From assembly GCF_004123845.1 (NCBI RefSeq), contig NZ_NBDP01000030.1, forward strand, positions 186,001 through 250,000: 64,000 bases of DNA, read 5' to 3'. Position 1 is the stretch's first letter. The number at the start of each line of letters is the position of its first letter. The stretch comes from Allobosea sp. Tri-44. GTDB taxonomy: Bacteria; Pseudomonadota; Alphaproteobacteria; Rhizobiales; Beijerinckiaceae. A model generated the notes under the pieces. It was not told where the DNA came from. It did no database searches and worked only from the letters and a program-made list of their open reading frames with translations. Below are positions 54,350 through 62,595 of this stretch, in pieces. The position numbers and the translations under genes were made by a program.

Positions 54350-55135
54350 TCACGCAGCCTGCGGGTGTCCCGGCAGCCAGATCAGGCCGTCGCGGGTGCT
54401 GCGGGCGGGCTTGTACTCGCAGCCGACCCAGCCGGCGTAGCCGATCGTGTCGAGATGCCGGTACAGGAAGGGGAAGTTGATCTCGCCCGTGCCGGGCTCG
54501 TTGCGGCCCGGATTGTCGGCGATCTGGATATGGGCGATCCGGTCGAGATTGGCCTCGATCGTGCGGGCGAGATCCCCCTCCATGACCTGCATGTGATAGA
54601 CGTCGTACTGGATGAAGACGTTGGCTGAATCGACATCGTCGAGCAGGCTCAGCGCCTGCGCGGTGCTGCTCAGGAAGAAGCCGGGCATGTCGCGCGTGTT
54701 GATCGGCTCGATCAGCAGCGTGATCCCCTCTTGCGCCAGCTCATGCGCGGCAAAGCGCAGGTTGTTGACCAGCGTCTCGTGCAGCCTGGCACGCTCGACG
54801 TCTTGCGGCGCAATGCCGGCGAGGCAGTTGACCTGCCTGCAGCCCAGCTTGGTGGCATAGTCGATCGCGTCGAACACGCCGCGCTGGAACTCACTGATCC
54901 GGTCGGGCAGGATCGCGATGCCGCGTTCTCCCGCGGCCCAGTTTCCGGCCGGCAGGTTGTGCAGCACCTGCGTCAGCTTCCAGCGCTTCAACGCGGCGGC
55001 AAGCACGTACTTGTCGAAGGCATAGGGGAACAGGAACTCGACGCCCGAGAAGCCCGCTTCGGAAGCAGCCCGGAAGCGGTCGAGAAACTCCAGTTCGTTG
55101 AACAGCATGGTCAGGTTTGCGGCGAAGCGCGGCAT
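54350..55135 (-). CDS. hyi: Hydroxypyruvate isomerase
   Basis: The 261-residue AP-endonuclease-2-type TIM barrel starts MPRFAANLTMLFNELEFLDRF without a signal. Metal-binding Glu/His/Asp residues are visible in LLIEPINTRDMPGFFL, VFIQYDVYHMQVMEGD and IAHIQIADNPGRNEPGTGE, all typical of Hyi. It interconverts hydroxypyruvate and tartronate semialdehyde next to Gcl. It follows gcl by 71 bases. Confidence 0.93.
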   Translation of the reverse strand: MPRFAANLTMLFNELEFLDRFRAASEAGFSGVEFLFPYAFDKYVLAAALKRWKLTQVLHNLPAGNWAAGERGIAILPDRISEFQRGVFDAIDYATKLGCRQVNCLAGIAPQDVERARLHETLVNNLRFAAHELAQEGITLLIEPINTRDMPGFFLSSTAQALSLLDDVDSANVFIQYDVYHMQVMEGDLARTIEANLDRIAHIQIADNPGRNEPGTGEINFPFLYRHLDTIGYAGWVGCEYKPARSTRDGLIWLPGHPQAA

Positions 55136-55206
55136 GGCCTTGTCCCGTGGTTGTGAGGCAGTAGGTAAGGGCGATGGTCAGGTGCGACGGCGCCTGAGAG
55201 GCGGTA

Positions 55207-56985
55207 TCACTGCGCCGGCTGCAGCACGGCTTCCGGAGCGGGCAGCGGCAGATCGAGCACCTCCTCGAACTCGACGACATTGTCGATCTCGGTGCCCATG
55301 GCGATGTTGGTGACGCGTTCCAGGATGAACTCCATCACCACCGGAACCCGGTATTCCGCGAGCCAGGCCTTGGCCTGGGCGAAGGCGGCCTTGAACTCGT
55401 TGGGGCTCTTCACCCGGATCGCCTTGCAGCCGAGCCCTTCGGCGACCGCGACATGGTCGACGCCGTAACCATCGAGATCGGGCGCGTTGATGTTCTCGAA
55501 GGCGAGCCCGACCTGGAAATCCATGTCAAAGCCGCGCTGGGCCTGGCGGATCAGGCCGAGATAGGAGTTGTTCACGACGATATGGATGTAGGGCAGGTTG
55601 AACTGCGCCCCGACGGCGAGTTCCTCGATCAGGAACTGGAAGTCGTAATCGCCCGACAGCGCCACGATCTCGCGTTCTGGATCGGCGGCGCGCACGCCGA
55701 GCGCCGCCGGCAGAGTCCAGCCGAGTGGGCCGGCCTGGCCGCAATTGATCCAGTGGCGCGGATTGTGGACGTGCAGGAACTGGGCGCCGGCGATCTGCGA
55801 CAGGCCGATGGTCGAGACGTAGCAGACATCGCGGCCGAAGGCCTCGTTCATCTCCTCGTAGACCCGCTGCGGCTTCAGCGGCACGTTGTCGAAATGGCTC
55901 TTGCGCAGCATGGTCTCGCGCCGGTCGCGGCACTCCTGGGCCCAGCCTGTCTGATTCTTCAGCAGCCCCTTCCCTTCCCGCTCGCGCGCCACGTCGACGA
56001 AAAGCTCCAGCGCCGCCTTCGCATCGGAGACGATGCCGTAGTCGGGGTCGAAGACGCGGCCGATCTGGGTCGGCTCGATATCGACGTGAACGAATTTGCG
56101 GCCCCTGGTGTAGGTCTCGATCGAGCCGGTGTGCCGGTTGGCCCAGCGATTGCCGATACCGAGCACGAAGTCGGAAGCGAGCATCGTCGCGTTGCCGTAG
56201 CGGTGACTGGTCTGCAGCCCGACCATGCCCGCCATCAGCGGATGGTCGTCGGGGATCGCGCCCCAGCCCATCAGCGTCGGCACCACCGGAACGCCGGTGA
56301 GCTCGGCGAACTCGACCAATAACTCCGCAGCATCGGCGTTGATGATGCCGCCGCCGGCGACGATCAGCGGCCGCTCGGCCGCGTCCAGCATCGCCATCGC
56401 CTTCTCGATCTGGCGGCGCGAGGCAGCCGGCTTGTAGACCGGCAGCGGCTCATAGGTCTCGTCGTCGAACTCGATCTCGGCCATCTGGACATCGACCGGC
56501 AGGTCAATCAGCACCGGGCCGGGACGGCCCGAGCGCATGATGTGGAAGGCCTGCTGGAAGACGCGCGGCACCAGCGCCGGCTCGCGCACCGTCACCGCCC
56601 ATTTCGTCACCGGCTTGGCGATGGCCTCGATGTCGACGGCCTGGAAATCCTCCTTGTAGAGGCGGGCGCGCGGCGCCTGGCCGGTGATGCACAGGATCGG
56701 GATGGAATCGGCTATGGCCGAATAGAGCCCGGTGATCATGTCCGTGCCAGCCGGACCCGAGGTGCCGATACAGACGCCGATATTGCCGGCCTTGGCGCGG
56801 GTATAGCCCTCTGCCATATGCGAGGCGCCCTCGACATGGCGCGCCAGGATATGGTGGATGCTTTGCCGGCTCCTCAGCGCCGCATAGAGCGGGTTGATCG
56901 CAGCGCCGGGCACGCCGAAGGCCTGCGTCACGCCTTCCCGCTCCAGAACCCTGATCGCAGCCTCGACGGCTCTCATTTTCGGCAT
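55207..56985 (-). CDS. gcl: Glyoxylate carboligase (tartronate-semialdehyde synthase)
   Basis: This ThDP and FAD enzyme condenses two glyoxylates to tartronate semialdehyde and CO2. The 592-residue protein has [19 protein letters not shown], where Val replaces the otherwise conserved activating Glu of ThDP enzymes; this substitution defines Gcl. Other matches are [20 protein letters not shown] and the ThDP motif spanning [12 protein letters not shown] to NNSYLG. The start at 56985 has GGGAG 9 bases upstream. It heads the operon gcl-hyi-glxR-panE-like-FAH, with a TGGCAT-type operator 31 bases upstream. Confidence 0.95.
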   Translation of the reverse strand: MPKMRAVEAAIRVLEREGVTQAFGVPGAAINPLYAALRSRQSIHHILARHVEGASHMAEGYTRAKAGNIGVCIGTSGPAGTDMITGLYSAIADSIPILCITGQAPRARLYKEDFQAVDIEAIAKPVTKWAVTVREPALVPRVFQQAFHIMRSGRPGPVLIDLPVDVQMAEIEFDDETYEPLPVYKPAASRRQIEKAMAMLDAAERPLIVAGGGIINADAAELLVEFAELTGVPVVPTLMGWGAIPDDHPLMAGMVGLQTSHRYGNATMLASDFVLGIGNRWANRHTGSIETYTRGRKFVHVDIEPTQIGRVFDPDYGIVSDAKAALELFVDVAREREGKGLLKNQTGWAQECRDRRETMLRKSHFDNVPLKPQRVYEEMNEAFGRDVCYVSTIGLSQIAGAQFLHVHNPRHWINCGQAGPLGWTLPAALGVRAADPEREIVALSGDYDFQFLIEELAVGAQFNLPYIHIVVNNSYLGLIRQAQRGFDMDFQVGLAFENINAPDLDGYGVDHVAVAEGLGCKAIRVKSPNEFKAAFAQAKAWLAEYRVPVVMEFILERVTNIAMGTEIDNVVEFEEVLDLPLPAPEAVLQPAQ

Positions 56986-57015
56986 GGCCCGTTCTCCCGT
57001 GAGAAAACCGTGTAC

Positions 57016-57032
57016 TGGCATACCAAATTCCA
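57016..57032. promoter_or_regulatory. GntR operator upstream of gcl
   Basis: TGGCAT-N5-ATTCCA (one mismatch to the island operator), extended by C/G on the outside. It starts 31 bases before the gcl ATG. Confidence 0.68.
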
Positions 57033-57079
57033 GATGGGCGCCCCGGTCAATTTATTTCAGAATATTTTTTCATTTCGAC

Positions 57080-57096
57080 CTGAATTATAATTTCAG
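57080..57096. promoter_or_regulatory. A+T-rich dyad in the gcl/iclR intergenic region, possible IclR site
   Basis: CTGAA and TTCAG arms around an A+T core, in a strikingly A+T-rich stretch (57040-57180) between gcl and iclR. IclR proteins bind such imperfect A+T palindromes. No second copy was found, so support is weak. Confidence 0.35.
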
Positions 57097-57222
57097 TCTT
57101 AAAATCAATGGTTTGATATTATCCCAATCGAACTCGATCTGAATTTTAGAAAATTACTCCGCTTTAAACTCACCAGACACCACGTCCATCATCTGCTACC
57201 CTCCCGCCGGTGGAGGATACGC

Positions 57223-58053
57223 ATGAGCCTGATCGAGCAACGCAAGGGACGCGGGCGACCGCGCTCGCTGAAGACCGCAATCGCCGGCGGGGCGGTGCAG
57301 GCGCTCGATCGCGGGCTGGCACTGCTCGAAATTCTCGCCGAGGAAGACGGCCTGACGCTCAGCGAACTCAGCCGGCGCTCGGGGGTCTCGGCCTCGACAG
57401 CGCATCGCGTCCTGCTGACGCTGGAAAACCGCGCTTACGTCCAGCATGACATGGAGCGCGGCATCTGGCTGGTCGGCGTCGGCGCCTTCAAGACCGGCTC
57501 GGCCTTCCTGCGCAACCGCCGCGTCGCAAGCATGGGGCGCGCCATCATGCATGCGCTGATGGAGACCAGCGGCGAGACCGTCAATCTCGGCATCGAGGAC
57601 AATGGCGAGGTGGTGTTCATCTCGCAGGTCGAGAGCCACGATACGCTGCGCGCCTTCTTCCGGGCAGGCAGCCGCGGCGCGATGCATGCCTCGGGCGTGG
57701 GCAAAGCGCTGCTGGCCGAGTTCCCGGAGCACCGCGTGCGCCAGATCTGCGCGCTCAGGCGGCTCGAGCGCTTCACCGAGCACACGATAACCGATCTCGC
57801 CGAGTTCCTGCGCGAGCTCGCGCAGGGGCGCCGGAACGGCTGGGCGCTCGACGATGAGGAACGCACTCTCGGCATGCGCTGCGTCGCCGCGCCGATCTTC
57901 AACGAACATGCCGAAGCGATCGCCGGCGTTTCTGTGTCGGGGCCGACCGTACGCGTGACCCCGCGCAAGCTCGACGACTACGGCCCGATGGTGCGCCGCG
58001 CCGCCGACGAGATCACGCGCTCGATCGGCGGCCGATTGCCGAAGCGGGAGTGA
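57223..58053 (+). CDS. IclR-family regulator (AllR/BhcR-like, possibly glyoxylate-responsive)
   Basis: The 276-residue protein has a winged helix at residues 25-85 (LDRGLALLEILAEEDG, LSRRSGVSASTAHRVL) and an IclR ligand domain with SGETVNLGIEDNGEVVFI, GAMHASGVGKALLAEF and GMRCVAAPIFNEH. IclR proteins of this shape next to gcl (AllR) or in glyoxylate assimilation loci (BhcR) bind glyoxylate. It is divergent from gcl and convergent on the second sucCD-like pair. TGGAGGAT lies 5 bases upstream of the start. Confidence 0.9.
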   Translation: MSLIEQRKGRGRPRSLKTAIAGGAVQALDRGLALLEILAEEDGLTLSELSRRSGVSASTAHRVLLTLENRAYVQHDMERGIWLVGVGAFKTGSAFLRNRRVASMGRAIMHALMETSGETVNLGIEDNGEVVFISQVESHDTLRAFFRAGSRGAMHASGVGKALLAEFPEHRVRQICALRRLERFTEHTITDLAEFLRELAQGRRNGWALDDEERTLGMRCVAAPIFNEHAEAIAGVSVSGPTVRVTPRKLDDYGPMVRRAADEITRSIGGRLPKRE

Positions 58054-58090
58054 GGCGCTCCCGCCCTTCTCCTGCAAGGGAAGAAGCGCG

Positions 58091-58972
58091 CTATCCACGC
58101 CCGGCGAGCGCCTGCCTGATGGTCTCGCCGACGAGATGGGCGCTCGGGGCGATCCGAACGCCGGCGGCCTCCAGCGCCCTGATCTTGCCCGCCGCATCGC
58201 CCTTGCCGCGCAAGGTGAGCGCGCCGGCATGGCCCATGCGGCGCTCGAGCGGCGCCTCGCGGCCGACGATCAGCGCGACGACGGGCTTCGAGGCCGGCGC
58301 GCCGGCGAGGTATTCGGCGACCTCCTCCTCCTCCGTGCCGCCGATCTCGCCGATCAGCACCACGCCCTCGGTATCGGCATCGTCCAGCAGGAGTTCGAGG
58401 CATTCGCGCATGCCGATGCCATGGATCGGATCGCCGCCGACGCCGATCGTCGTCGACTGGCCGAGCCCCGCCGCGGTGACCTGCGCCACCACCTCGCTCG
58501 TCAACGAGGCCGAACGCGAGATGATGCCGACGCCGCCGGGGCGCTCGCTGCCGGTCGCCATGACGCCGAGCTTGCCGACGCCCGGCACCAGGATACCCTG
58601 CGAATTGGCGCCGACCAGGGTGGTGCGCCCGCCCTTCAGCGCGGCACGCACCCGCACCATGTCGAGCGTCGGCACGCGCTCGGTGACAGTGACTACCAGC
58701 GGCATCTCGGCTTCGATCGCCTCGATCATGGCGGCCGCGGCATTGGCGGGCGGCACGAAGACGATGCTGGCATTGGCGCCGGTCTCGCGCCTCGCTTCTG
58801 CAACGCGCTCATAGACGGGTAAATTCAGATGCGAGCGGCCACCCTTGCCCGGCGTCACGCCGCCGACGACCTGCGTGCCATACTCCATCATTCGCGCGAC
58901 ATGATGGGTGCCGGCCCAGCCGGTCATGCCCTGGCAGAGAACGCGGGTCTCGCGATTGAGAAAAACGGCCAT
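58091..58972 (-). CDS. SucD-like CoA ligase alpha subunit, divergent (malate-CoA ligase-type candidate)
   Basis: The 293-residue protein has RVLCQGMTGWAGTHHV, GGVTPGKGGRSHLNLPVY, and the phospho-His in [16 protein letters not shown]. It differs from the first SucD: the usual GPNCPG segment is GANSQGILVPG and several CoA/nucleotide-loop residues change, so the diacid pocket may differ. Its gene is 3 bases after the beta-subunit gene. Malate thiokinase (MtkB) or ligation of another C2-C4 acid fits the glyoxylate context better than a duplicate TCA enzyme. Confidence 0.83.
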   Translation of the reverse strand: MAVFLNRETRVLCQGMTGWAGTHHVARMMEYGTQVVGGVTPGKGGRSHLNLPVYERVAEARRETGANASIVFVPPANAAAAMIEAIEAEMPLVVTVTERVPTLDMVRVRAALKGGRTTLVGANSQGILVPGVGKLGVMATGSERPGGVGIISRSASLTSEVVAQVTAAGLGQSTTIGVGGDPIHGIGMRECLELLLDDADTEGVVLIGEIGGTEEEEVAEYLAGAPASKPVVALIVGREAPLERRMGHAGALTLRGKGDAAGKIRALEAAGVRIAPSAHLVGETIRQALAGRG

Positions 58973-58975
58973 GAC

Positions 58976-60145
58976 TCAGGCTCCCTTCTGCGCCAGCGCG
59001 ACCGCTTTCGTGGCCGCAGTCCACATGTCCGGGCAATCGATTACCGCGCAGCCGAAATTCTGCAGGCGCGAGCGCCCGAAATCGGCGTTGTTGCCGGCGA
59101 GGCGCACGACCAGCGGCAGCGAGCGGCCGGTACGACGCAAGGCGATGCCGAGCCCCTCGGCGATGGTATCGCAAGCCTGCATGCCACCGCCATGCACATT
59201 GATGAGGATGGCGCGCGTCTTCGGATTGTCGAGCAGCAACCCGAAGCCATGGGCGATGTCGAGGCTCTTGGCCGTGGTCCGGATGTCCATGAAATTGGCC
59301 GGCCGGCCCTTGGCGGCGACGACCATGTCGAGCGTGGCGAGACCGAGTCCCGCGCCATTCGCCACCATGCCGATATCGCCGTCGAGCTGGACATAGTTGA
59401 GCTGGTGGCGCTGGGCCTGCAATTCGGCGGCGCTGGTGTCGTCCTCGTCGCGCAGTGCCCCGAGCTCGGGATGCCGGAACAGGGCGTTGTCGTCGAGCGT
59501 CATCTTGGCGTCGAGCGCCGCCAGCCTGCCGTCTTCGGTGATTGCGAGCGGATTGATCTCGATCAGGCTGGCATCGAGCTCGACGAAGGCCCGGCGCAGG
59601 CCGTCCACGAGTGCGCAGCCCTGCCCGTGCAGCGCACCCTCCAGGCCGAGTGTCCCGACGAAATCCGCCACCTCCTGCGTCCGCGCCTCGCCGCCGGTGC
59701 CGAGCCAGAGCTCGCGGATATGGAACTCGCCGCGCGCCGCCTGCTCTTCGATATCGGCGCCGCCCCGTTCACTGCCGATCAGCATCACTTCGCCCGAAGT
59801 GGAATCGACCAGCAGGGCAAGATGCAGCTCACGCCGTACCGGCAGCGCACGCTCGACGAGGACTCGCCTGACGATCTGGCCCGCCGGCCCAGTCTGCGCA
59901 GTCACGAGCGTCTTGCCGAGCAATTCTTCGGCCGCAGCCTCGGCAGCGGCGGGGGTTTCCGCCCGCCGAATTCCGCCGGCGTGCGCGCGGCCACCGGCAT
60001 GGATCTGCGCCTTGACCACCACCGGGCCACCGAGGCGCTGGGCAATCTCGCCCGCCTCCCGAGCGGTGATCGCGACGCTGCCTTCCGGAGCAGTCAGCCC
60101 GTAGCGTGCCAGCAGATGCTTCGCTTGGAACTCATGGATTCTCAC
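58976..60145 (-). CDS. SucC-like CoA ligase beta subunit, divergent (malate-CoA ligase-type candidate)
   Basis: The 389-residue ATP-grasp protein begins MRIHEFQAKHLLARYGLTAP and has VVVKAQIHAGGRAHAGG (the usual Gly-Arg-Gly-Lys is altered to Gly-Arg-Ala-His), SLIEINPLAITEDGRL, LDAKMTLDDNAL and MVANGAGLGLATLD. The late GGG-rich loop of SucC is replaced by FMDIRTTAKSLD, as expected for a different substrate. It is the first gene of a two-gene operon, and a 47-bp perfect inverted repeat containing the island operator lies 33 bases upstream. Confidence 0.84.
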   Translation of the reverse strand: MRIHEFQAKHLLARYGLTAPEGSVAITAREAGEIAQRLGGPVVVKAQIHAGGRAHAGGIRRAETPAAAEAAAEELLGKTLVTAQTGPAGQIVRRVLVERALPVRRELHLALLVDSTSGEVMLIGSERGGADIEEQAARGEFHIRELWLGTGGEARTQEVADFVGTLGLEGALHGQGCALVDGLRRAFVELDASLIEINPLAITEDGRLAALDAKMTLDDNALFRHPELGALRDEDDTSAAELQAQRHQLNYVQLDGDIGMVANGAGLGLATLDMVVAAKGRPANFMDIRTTAKSLDIAHGFGLLLDNPKTRAILINVHGGGMQACDTIAEGLGIALRRTGRSLPLVVRLAGNNADFGRSRLQNFGCAVIDCPDMWTAATKAVALAQKGA

Positions 60146-60177
60146 GACCCGGTCCCTCCCACCATCGCGCCGTGCCC

Positions 60178-60224
60178 GACGCTGTTATATTCTGGCATAC
60201 ATTATGCCAGAATATAACAGCGTC
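60178..60224. promoter_or_regulatory. 47-bp perfect inverted repeat containing the GntR operator
   Basis: Two perfect 21-bp arms (60178-60198 and 60204-60224) flank the spacer ACATT. The inner 6 bases of each arm are exactly TGGCAT and ATGCCA, the island operator; the outer parts extend the symmetry through an A+T block to GACGCTG. It sits 33 bases upstream of the second sucC-like gene. Confidence 0.85.
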
Positions 60225-60569
60225 AGCAACTGACTACCGCCCCTTCCGCTCGATAGATTGTCAGGCAGCTTGACTAAATTGATCAGGCGGCATTACCAAT
60301 TGGCACGGGAAGCCGCAGAGAAAACGCTTTGGGACATCCTTCCAGACGGAACGCCTTGGGCAGTTGCATGCGGGCAAGCAGCTCACCCGGGCCCCACCTG
60401 CCGAGACACGTTTTCTCGCTTGCGCCGCTGAACACGTGCTTTTGCCAGCGGGACTGGAACGGAGCCCCATTGCGGCGTCGGCGACAGCCTGCTCTCGCCG
60501 AAGCCGTCGCCATGCCAATCGCAAAAGAACCAAGCAAGACTCACCGGGATCATTCCAGGAGAATAGACG
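60225..60569. other. Intergenic region, no supported gene
   Basis: About 345 bases between the inverted repeat and the monooxygenase gene. Frames on the minus strand (60261-60728 and 60283-60537) are open but lack ribosome sites and recognisable motifs. The promoter of the monooxygenase must be here; AGGAG at 60557-60561 is its ribosome site. Confidence 0.45.
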
Positions 60570-61775
60570 ATGAAGATCGCCATCGCGGGCGCCGGTATCG
60601 GCGGCCTGACAGCAGCTTTGTGCCTCATCGAGAAGGGCTACGACGTCCGGATCTTCGAAGCGGTCGAGACGCTGCAGCCGCTCGGCGTAGGGATCAACGT
60701 CATGCCGCATGCGTCGGGCGTGCTGCACGGGCTCGGGCTAGGCGACGCCCTCGACGAGATGGCGATCCGCACCCGTGCGATCGAATACCGCACGCGTTTC
60801 GGCCACCTGATCCAGTCGGACCCACGCTCGGTCGAGGCCGGCTTCGACTATCCGCAATACTCGGTCCATCGGGGCGAGTTGCAGTTCCTGCTGCTCGATA
60901 CGGCTCGCGCCCGGCTGGGGCGGGATGTGGTCGTGCCCGGCAAGGCCCTTGCCGGGTTCACGCAGAACGGCGACGGCGTGCATGCGCGCTTCGCCGACGG
61001 CACCGCCTATGACGCCGATCTCCTGATCGGCGCCGAAGGGTTCCGTTCGAAGGTACGCCGACAGCTCCATCCGGGCGAAGGACCCGCTCATTACGAAGGC
61101 ACGATGATGTGGCGCGGCGCCAGTCTGCAGGCGCCCTTCGGCGATGGCCGCACCATGTTCATCGCCGGCGACCACGACGTGAAATTCGTCTGCTACCCAA
61201 TCAGCCGCGCCGCGCACAACGGCAATGCACTGATCAACTGGGTTGCCGAAGTGCGCCACGATCAGCCGCGAGCGGCCGATGAGGCCGACTGGACCCGCGA
61301 GGGCGATCGCGACTTCATCGCGGAGTTCCTGGACTTCCGGATGCCGGACATCGACATCCCTGCTCTACTGAGGAGCACCTTGAAGATCACCCAGTATCCG
61401 ATGATCGATCGCGACCCGCTGCCGTGGTGGACGCAAGGGCGGGCCACCCTTCTCGGCGACGCCGCCCATCCGATGTACCCGATGGGAGCAAACGGGGCCT
61501 CGCAGGCGATCATCGATGCGAGGGCTCTCGCGGACTCGCTTGCCGCGCAGCCAGGGCCGGAAGGCCTGCTCGCCTACGAAGCCGTCCGGCGACCCGTCAC
61601 CACCAATGTGGTGCTCAACAACCGCAAATCGGGCCCTGAGCGCGTCCTCGACATCGCAGCCGCGCGCATCAAGGGGCCTGGCGACCGGATCGAGGACCTG
61701 ATCTCCCCAGCCGAGCTGGAGGAGGTCGCAGCCAGTTACCGTCAGGTCGCCGGCTTCCTGAAGAAGGCGGTCTAG
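60570..61775 (+). CDS. FAD-dependent monooxygenase, PhzS-like
   Basis: The 401-residue protein has a PHBH fold: GAGIGGLTAALCLIEKGY (FAD), PLGVGINVMPHA, YPQYSVHRGELQFLLL, DLLIGAEGFRSKVR (DG-like motif), NWVAEVR, DRDPLPWWTQGRATLLGDAAH and PMGANGASQAI. These phrases align with PhzS, the phenazine-1-carboxylate monooxygenase family, which also contains many flavin oxidoreductases of unknown aromatic substrate. No phenazine genes are present. It is followed by an MFS transporter remnant, suggesting an old aromatic-acid uptake and hydroxylation pair. Confidence 0.87.
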   Translation: MKIAIAGAGIGGLTAALCLIEKGYDVRIFEAVETLQPLGVGINVMPHASGVLHGLGLGDALDEMAIRTRAIEYRTRFGHLIQSDPRSVEAGFDYPQYSVHRGELQFLLLDTARARLGRDVVVPGKALAGFTQNGDGVHARFADGTAYDADLLIGAEGFRSKVRRQLHPGEGPAHYEGTMMWRGASLQAPFGDGRTMFIAGDHDVKFVCYPISRAAHNGNALINWVAEVRHDQPRAADEADWTREGDRDFIAEFLDFRMPDIDIPALLRSTLKITQYPMIDRDPLPWWTQGRATLLGDAAHPMYPMGANGASQAIIDARALADSLAAQPGPEGLLAYEAVRRPVTTNVVLNNRKSGPERVLDIAAARIKGPGDRIEDLISPAELEEVAASYRQVAGFLKKAV

Positions 61776-61802
61776 CCCATGCGAACATTGACGCTTCAGC
61801 AA

Positions 61803-61958
61803 GCGGGTGGCGCAAGCGATCCTGTTCACGCCTTGCTGAACGCGGGCAGTATCGTCGGCGCGATCGTGCTGGCCCGCGTGATCGACCGCACGGGTTCGTT
61901 CAGAATCCTATGGGCGGCTCTGCTGAAGCTCGCCATCATTGCTTTGGCTCTCTGCGGC
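61803..61958 (+). pseudogene. MFS transporter fragment
   Basis: The frame starting at 61779 contains ALLNAGSIVGAIVLARVIDR and TGSFRILWAALLKLAI. This looks like one helix pair plus the loop (D-R-x-G) of a major-facilitator aromatic-acid transporter. Nothing of the rest of the roughly 400-residue protein is present, and the frame then degenerates into non-membrane sequence. The following bases to 62200 hold no gene I can support. Confidence 0.6.
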
Positions 61959-62212
61959 TGCAGCGGCGCTGACCAGCCCACTGGAGTCGCCAGGAACCTG
62001 ACTGTGGGAACCGCGCAGTGCTCCAAGTTTTCCTGGGGCATCTCTCAAATGGCGGAATGTCTCGATCAGGCCGCAGCCCGCCAATCGGCGACTGCCGGCG
62101 GGACGAAGGGCAGTGACCGCGGCTGATGCCTTTCCGGCATCGAAGCCCACCCCCCGCCGCCCGGCGGCACCATCACAAGACAGCGAGATCGCAGGGTGCC
62201 CGCGCGCGACGC

Positions 62213-62241
62213 TTGTGCAGTGCAGCAATTGTTCATATCTA
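62213..62241 (+). promoter_or_regulatory. Possible sigma-70 type promoter
   Basis: TTGTGC and TATCTA hexamers 17 bases apart, 45 bases upstream of the small open frame at 62287. The match is moderate only. Confidence 0.35.
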
Positions 62242-62286
62242 ACCCGTGCCTGAAGCAACCTCCCAACCATTCGAAAGGAGCGATCC

Positions 62287-62418
62287 ATGCTGGAACGGCA
62301 CGATTGTGAGTGCGCGCTCGAGACCGAGCACGACCACGAGGAGAACCTCGAAGCGCAGCAGCAGGATGCCGACGAAGCGTTCTCGCCGCGTGACCATCAA
62401 GCGGGCTTCTGGAGCTAG
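62287..62418 (+). CDS. Putative small acidic protein, 43 residues
   Basis: The frame encodes a very acidic, His/Glu/Asp-rich peptide with two Cys near the start (HDCECALETEHDHEEN) and a hydrophobic end (HQAGFW). Support comes from AAAGGAG 8 bases before the ATG, a promoter-like pair upstream, and a perfect 10-bp hairpin 15 bases after the stop. The His/Cys/acid content could bind metal. I recognise no family, and its reality depends on context rather than homology. Confidence 0.5.
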   Translation: MLERHDCECALETEHDHEENLEAQQQDADEAFSPRDHQAGFWS

Positions 62419-62432
62419 AAGCTGACACGAGT

Positions 62433-62456
62433 GCGGAGGGCATTGCTGCCCTCCGC
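62433..62456 (+). terminator. Hairpin after the small open frame
   Basis: Perfect 10-bp stem (62433-62442 with 62447-62456) with TTGC loop. No T-run follows. It is the 3' boundary of the possible small gene. Confidence 0.6.
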
Positions 62457-62595
62457 CGATCGCGGCAACGTGGAACGAGGCATCTCTCACAAGTTGACGT
62501 AAGCCCGATTTCGCAGCGATCGCGATTGCCCGGGGCAAATAGCTCGGAAGATATCGTTCTTCGCCGGAAGGAGCGTTCGCAGGCGAGCTCGCCTC

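Noticed and set aside
52341..54353. 670-codon frame joining the PanE-like protein to upstream sequence
   Set aside because: The N-terminal part is an out-of-frame reading of glxR; the real start is the ATG at 53399 with the Rossmann motif right after it.
60261..60728. Minus-strand open frames before the monooxygenase
   Set aside because: No ribosome site, no recognisable motif, and partial overlap with the monooxygenase start on the other strand.
62581..62594. Palindrome AGGCGAGCTCGCCT after the chemotaxis receptor
   Set aside because: It lacks a loop and a T-run, and such short G+C palindromes are expected by chance in this composition.
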